The notes under the pieces were generated by a model that saw only the letters and a list, made by a program, of their open reading frames with translations, searched no databases and was not told where the DNA came from. Positions 62,283 through 64,000 of a DNA stretch of 64,000 nucleotides are shown here, piece by piece (within the stretch, counting starts at the first letter, position 1; every line of letters begins with the position of its first letter). The DNA lies in assembly GCF_021917145.1 (NCBI RefSeq), contig NC_061062.1, positions 9,415,199-9,479,198 of the forward strand, given 5' to 3'. The position numbers were made by a program, and so were the translations under genes. Source of the DNA: Hypomesus transpacificus (Eukaryota > Chordata > Actinopteri > Osmeriformes > Osmeridae).

Positions 62283-62915
62283 CTTATACCATGGTCACTT
62301 GCCAACGAATTTTTTTACAAACATTAATTTATGTTTTTAAGGTGTTTTGCAATAGAAATCGAACGTTTTTCAACGTTAGCCCACTCTGACCATTTCTAGT
62401 CCGCTCAACTCATAGCCTACTGTAGAACCAACACCGGCTTTCCTTTGGCTGAGCTATTAGCCCAACAGCTAACGTTATGCTAGCAGGATTCAAAGGCAAT
62501 AACATTGTGTATCGTTGACAAACAGTAAATATAATTTTACAGTATATTTGATAAGGAGATTTGCTAGCTAACCAGCCAAAATCAATATTAAGATTTTCAC
62601 GAAAGTATCGGCCGTATAGGCCTACTAGGCTACAGTAGGACTGCAGCCTGTGGAGCGTGTTGAATAGCAAATAGATGTGAGATGACCGCATCAAAGTTGA
62701 CATATTCTCCTAACAGTAATTATAATTTGACAGTATGTTTAACAACACGACTATGTGTTTATATATATCTATGTCATATACTATGTTGCCAGCAGAATAA
62801 TTTAGAACGGTGAAAAGACAGTTTTGCTGCAATGACGCAGGTGTCTGTTATCACCCGATAATGGACATCCCTGCAGCCAATCAGAATCAAGTATTCACCC
62901 AGACCATGGTATAAG
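62283..62915. mobile_element. Candidate MITE bounded by CTTATACCATGGTC inverted repeat
   Basis: CTTATACCATGGTC at 62283-62296 has its exact complement at 62902-62915. The right part also carries CACCCGATAATGGACA, similar to the adjacent foldback arms. No coding capacity is seen, and no clear target-site duplication was found. The central ACCATGGT is palindromic by itself, which weakens the inverted-repeat evidence. Confidence 0.4.
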
Positions 62916-64000
62916 TAAATATGTATTTTTGTGATCCATACATTTTTGGTTTTAGTAAGCCTGGAACGCAGCGTAAGGGTCAACCGGTCGTCATCAAATA
63001 AAACATAGCATAAAATCAAAATCTACCTATCCTTTTTGATAAAGATTTGGAAGATTTCATATTCAATGTTGTTCTTGTATAATGCTGCCATTAAAAACCT
63101 TCAAACGATCGTATACAATTCCATTTGACCACCCTGGCGTTGGGCTTACCAGTTGAAGATTCATATACAGGACTAAAGTAGATGAAGTAATGTCAATGTC
63201 AAAACGAGAAAGCTATCACACGCAAGCATGCACACACACGCAGACACGCTATTCAGCAAAAATCCTGGTATACAATCAATAAGCAATTACAGACAAATTG
63301 TAATTATAAATCAACAAAATTAAATATAAATCAGTAGCCTATAAAGATAATAAAACTTTATTATGTTTTGGGGGATTTATGATTACAACTTCTCTTTGAT
63401 TGCTTTAGGATTGCATTGGAGGATTGCAATATTTACTTGAAGACCTATTGTATAATGTATCCCAAAGCCCAGAAACTGTTTGTGGAAGTTATCATATTAA
63501 AGTTTACAGTTGATGTTAATGGTACATTGTCTTATATTATCTCATGGATTGAACATTGCAGTGAATTACAGGGCATTTGTTTAAAACAAAATATAGTTCA
63601 TTATAATTAAAATATTTGCTAGAATCAATTACGTCAATTATCATAATAATTTAACAGACAGTACATAAAATATTATGTTAGAGAACAGTTAGCTGCAAGG
63701 GAAAGGTAACTTGAAAGATGACTGAGCAAGGATGTAAGCAAGAATTATCATTTAACTGCCTTGAATAACTGATCCTAAACTGTTTAGCTTTAAAGAGAGA
63801 GAAAGAGATCATGTGAATGTCTATTGTGTGCCCTACCACCAAAGGTATTGATCTGTGAGAAAATGTTTTTCCCATGGGGACAACAGTTCAGCGAGTGAGC
63901 TCTCTCACCCCCGCTATCTCCCCCCTTCCCCCTCTACCTTTCACTCTTCCTCCACCCACTCATTTTCCCACTTTTGATCATGTCTGCCATGTAAAACAAT
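62916..64000. other. Downstream of kcnf1, no gene seen
   Basis: AT-rich DNA without a recognisable gene. An AATAAA at 63349-63354 could be a distal poly(A) signal for kcnf1, but the distance (1.27 kb) makes this uncertain. The window ends in CT-rich DNA (63896-63970). Confidence 0.4.

Overview
This is vertebrate, almost certainly teleost fish, nuclear DNA. Vertebrate genes are split by many small introns with GT/AG borders. Intergenic DNA carries fish-type tRNA-derived SINE copies, short inverted-repeat elements, abundant microsatellites and unusually long poly-G/poly-C runs. The species cannot be fixed from the sequence.

Layout. (1) 1-5,100: replication-dependent histone genes on the minus strand: H2A, a broken H2A copy, H1 and H4. 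H1 and H4 have the 16-nt histone 3' stem-loop. (2) 5,230-6,509: a 1.3-kb unclassified repeat bounded by a 12-bp inverted repeat. (3) 7,308-19,879, minus: wdr35 (IFT121), 27 coding exons, 1171 aa. (4) 21,342-24,728, minus: a matrilin-3 gene, 5 coding exons, with two almost identical EGF exons made by a recent tandem duplication. (5) 25,715-26,923: a hAT-type MITE, a SINE and a larger inverted-repeat element. (6) 27,824-32,640, minus: odc1, 9 coding exons plus two wholly 5' UTR exons and a TATA/CRE promoter. (7) 32,650-41,148: gene-poor DNA with microsatellites and a decayed MITE. (8) 41,149-50,698, minus: nol10, 21 coding exons, 721 aa. (9) 52,389-59,026, plus: V-ATPase subunit C (atp6v1c2 by position), 12 coding exons, 379 aa. 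(10) 60,706-62,082, plus: kcnf1 (Kv5.1), one coding exon. (11) 62,173-62,916: foldback DNA just after the kcnf1 stop.

Exons were joined by matching remembered vertebrate proteins, choosing GT/AG borders, and checking that the phase closes. wdr35, matn3, odc1, nol10 and atp6v1c2 all give a summed CDS divisible by three that ends at a stop codon. The genes do not form one pathway. They are a conserved vertebrate neighbourhood: WDR35-MATN3 and ODC1-NOL10-ATP6V1C2-KCNF1 correspond to two separate blocks of human 2p, joined here.

No undescribed gene system with firm support was found. The most notable signals are structural: an in-frame (TG)n intron at the isoform site of V-ATPase C, a 40-bp foldback in the probable kcnf1 3' UTR, a covarying hairpin in an unclassified repeat, the fresh EGF exon duplication, and long G/C homopolymers lying at splice sites.
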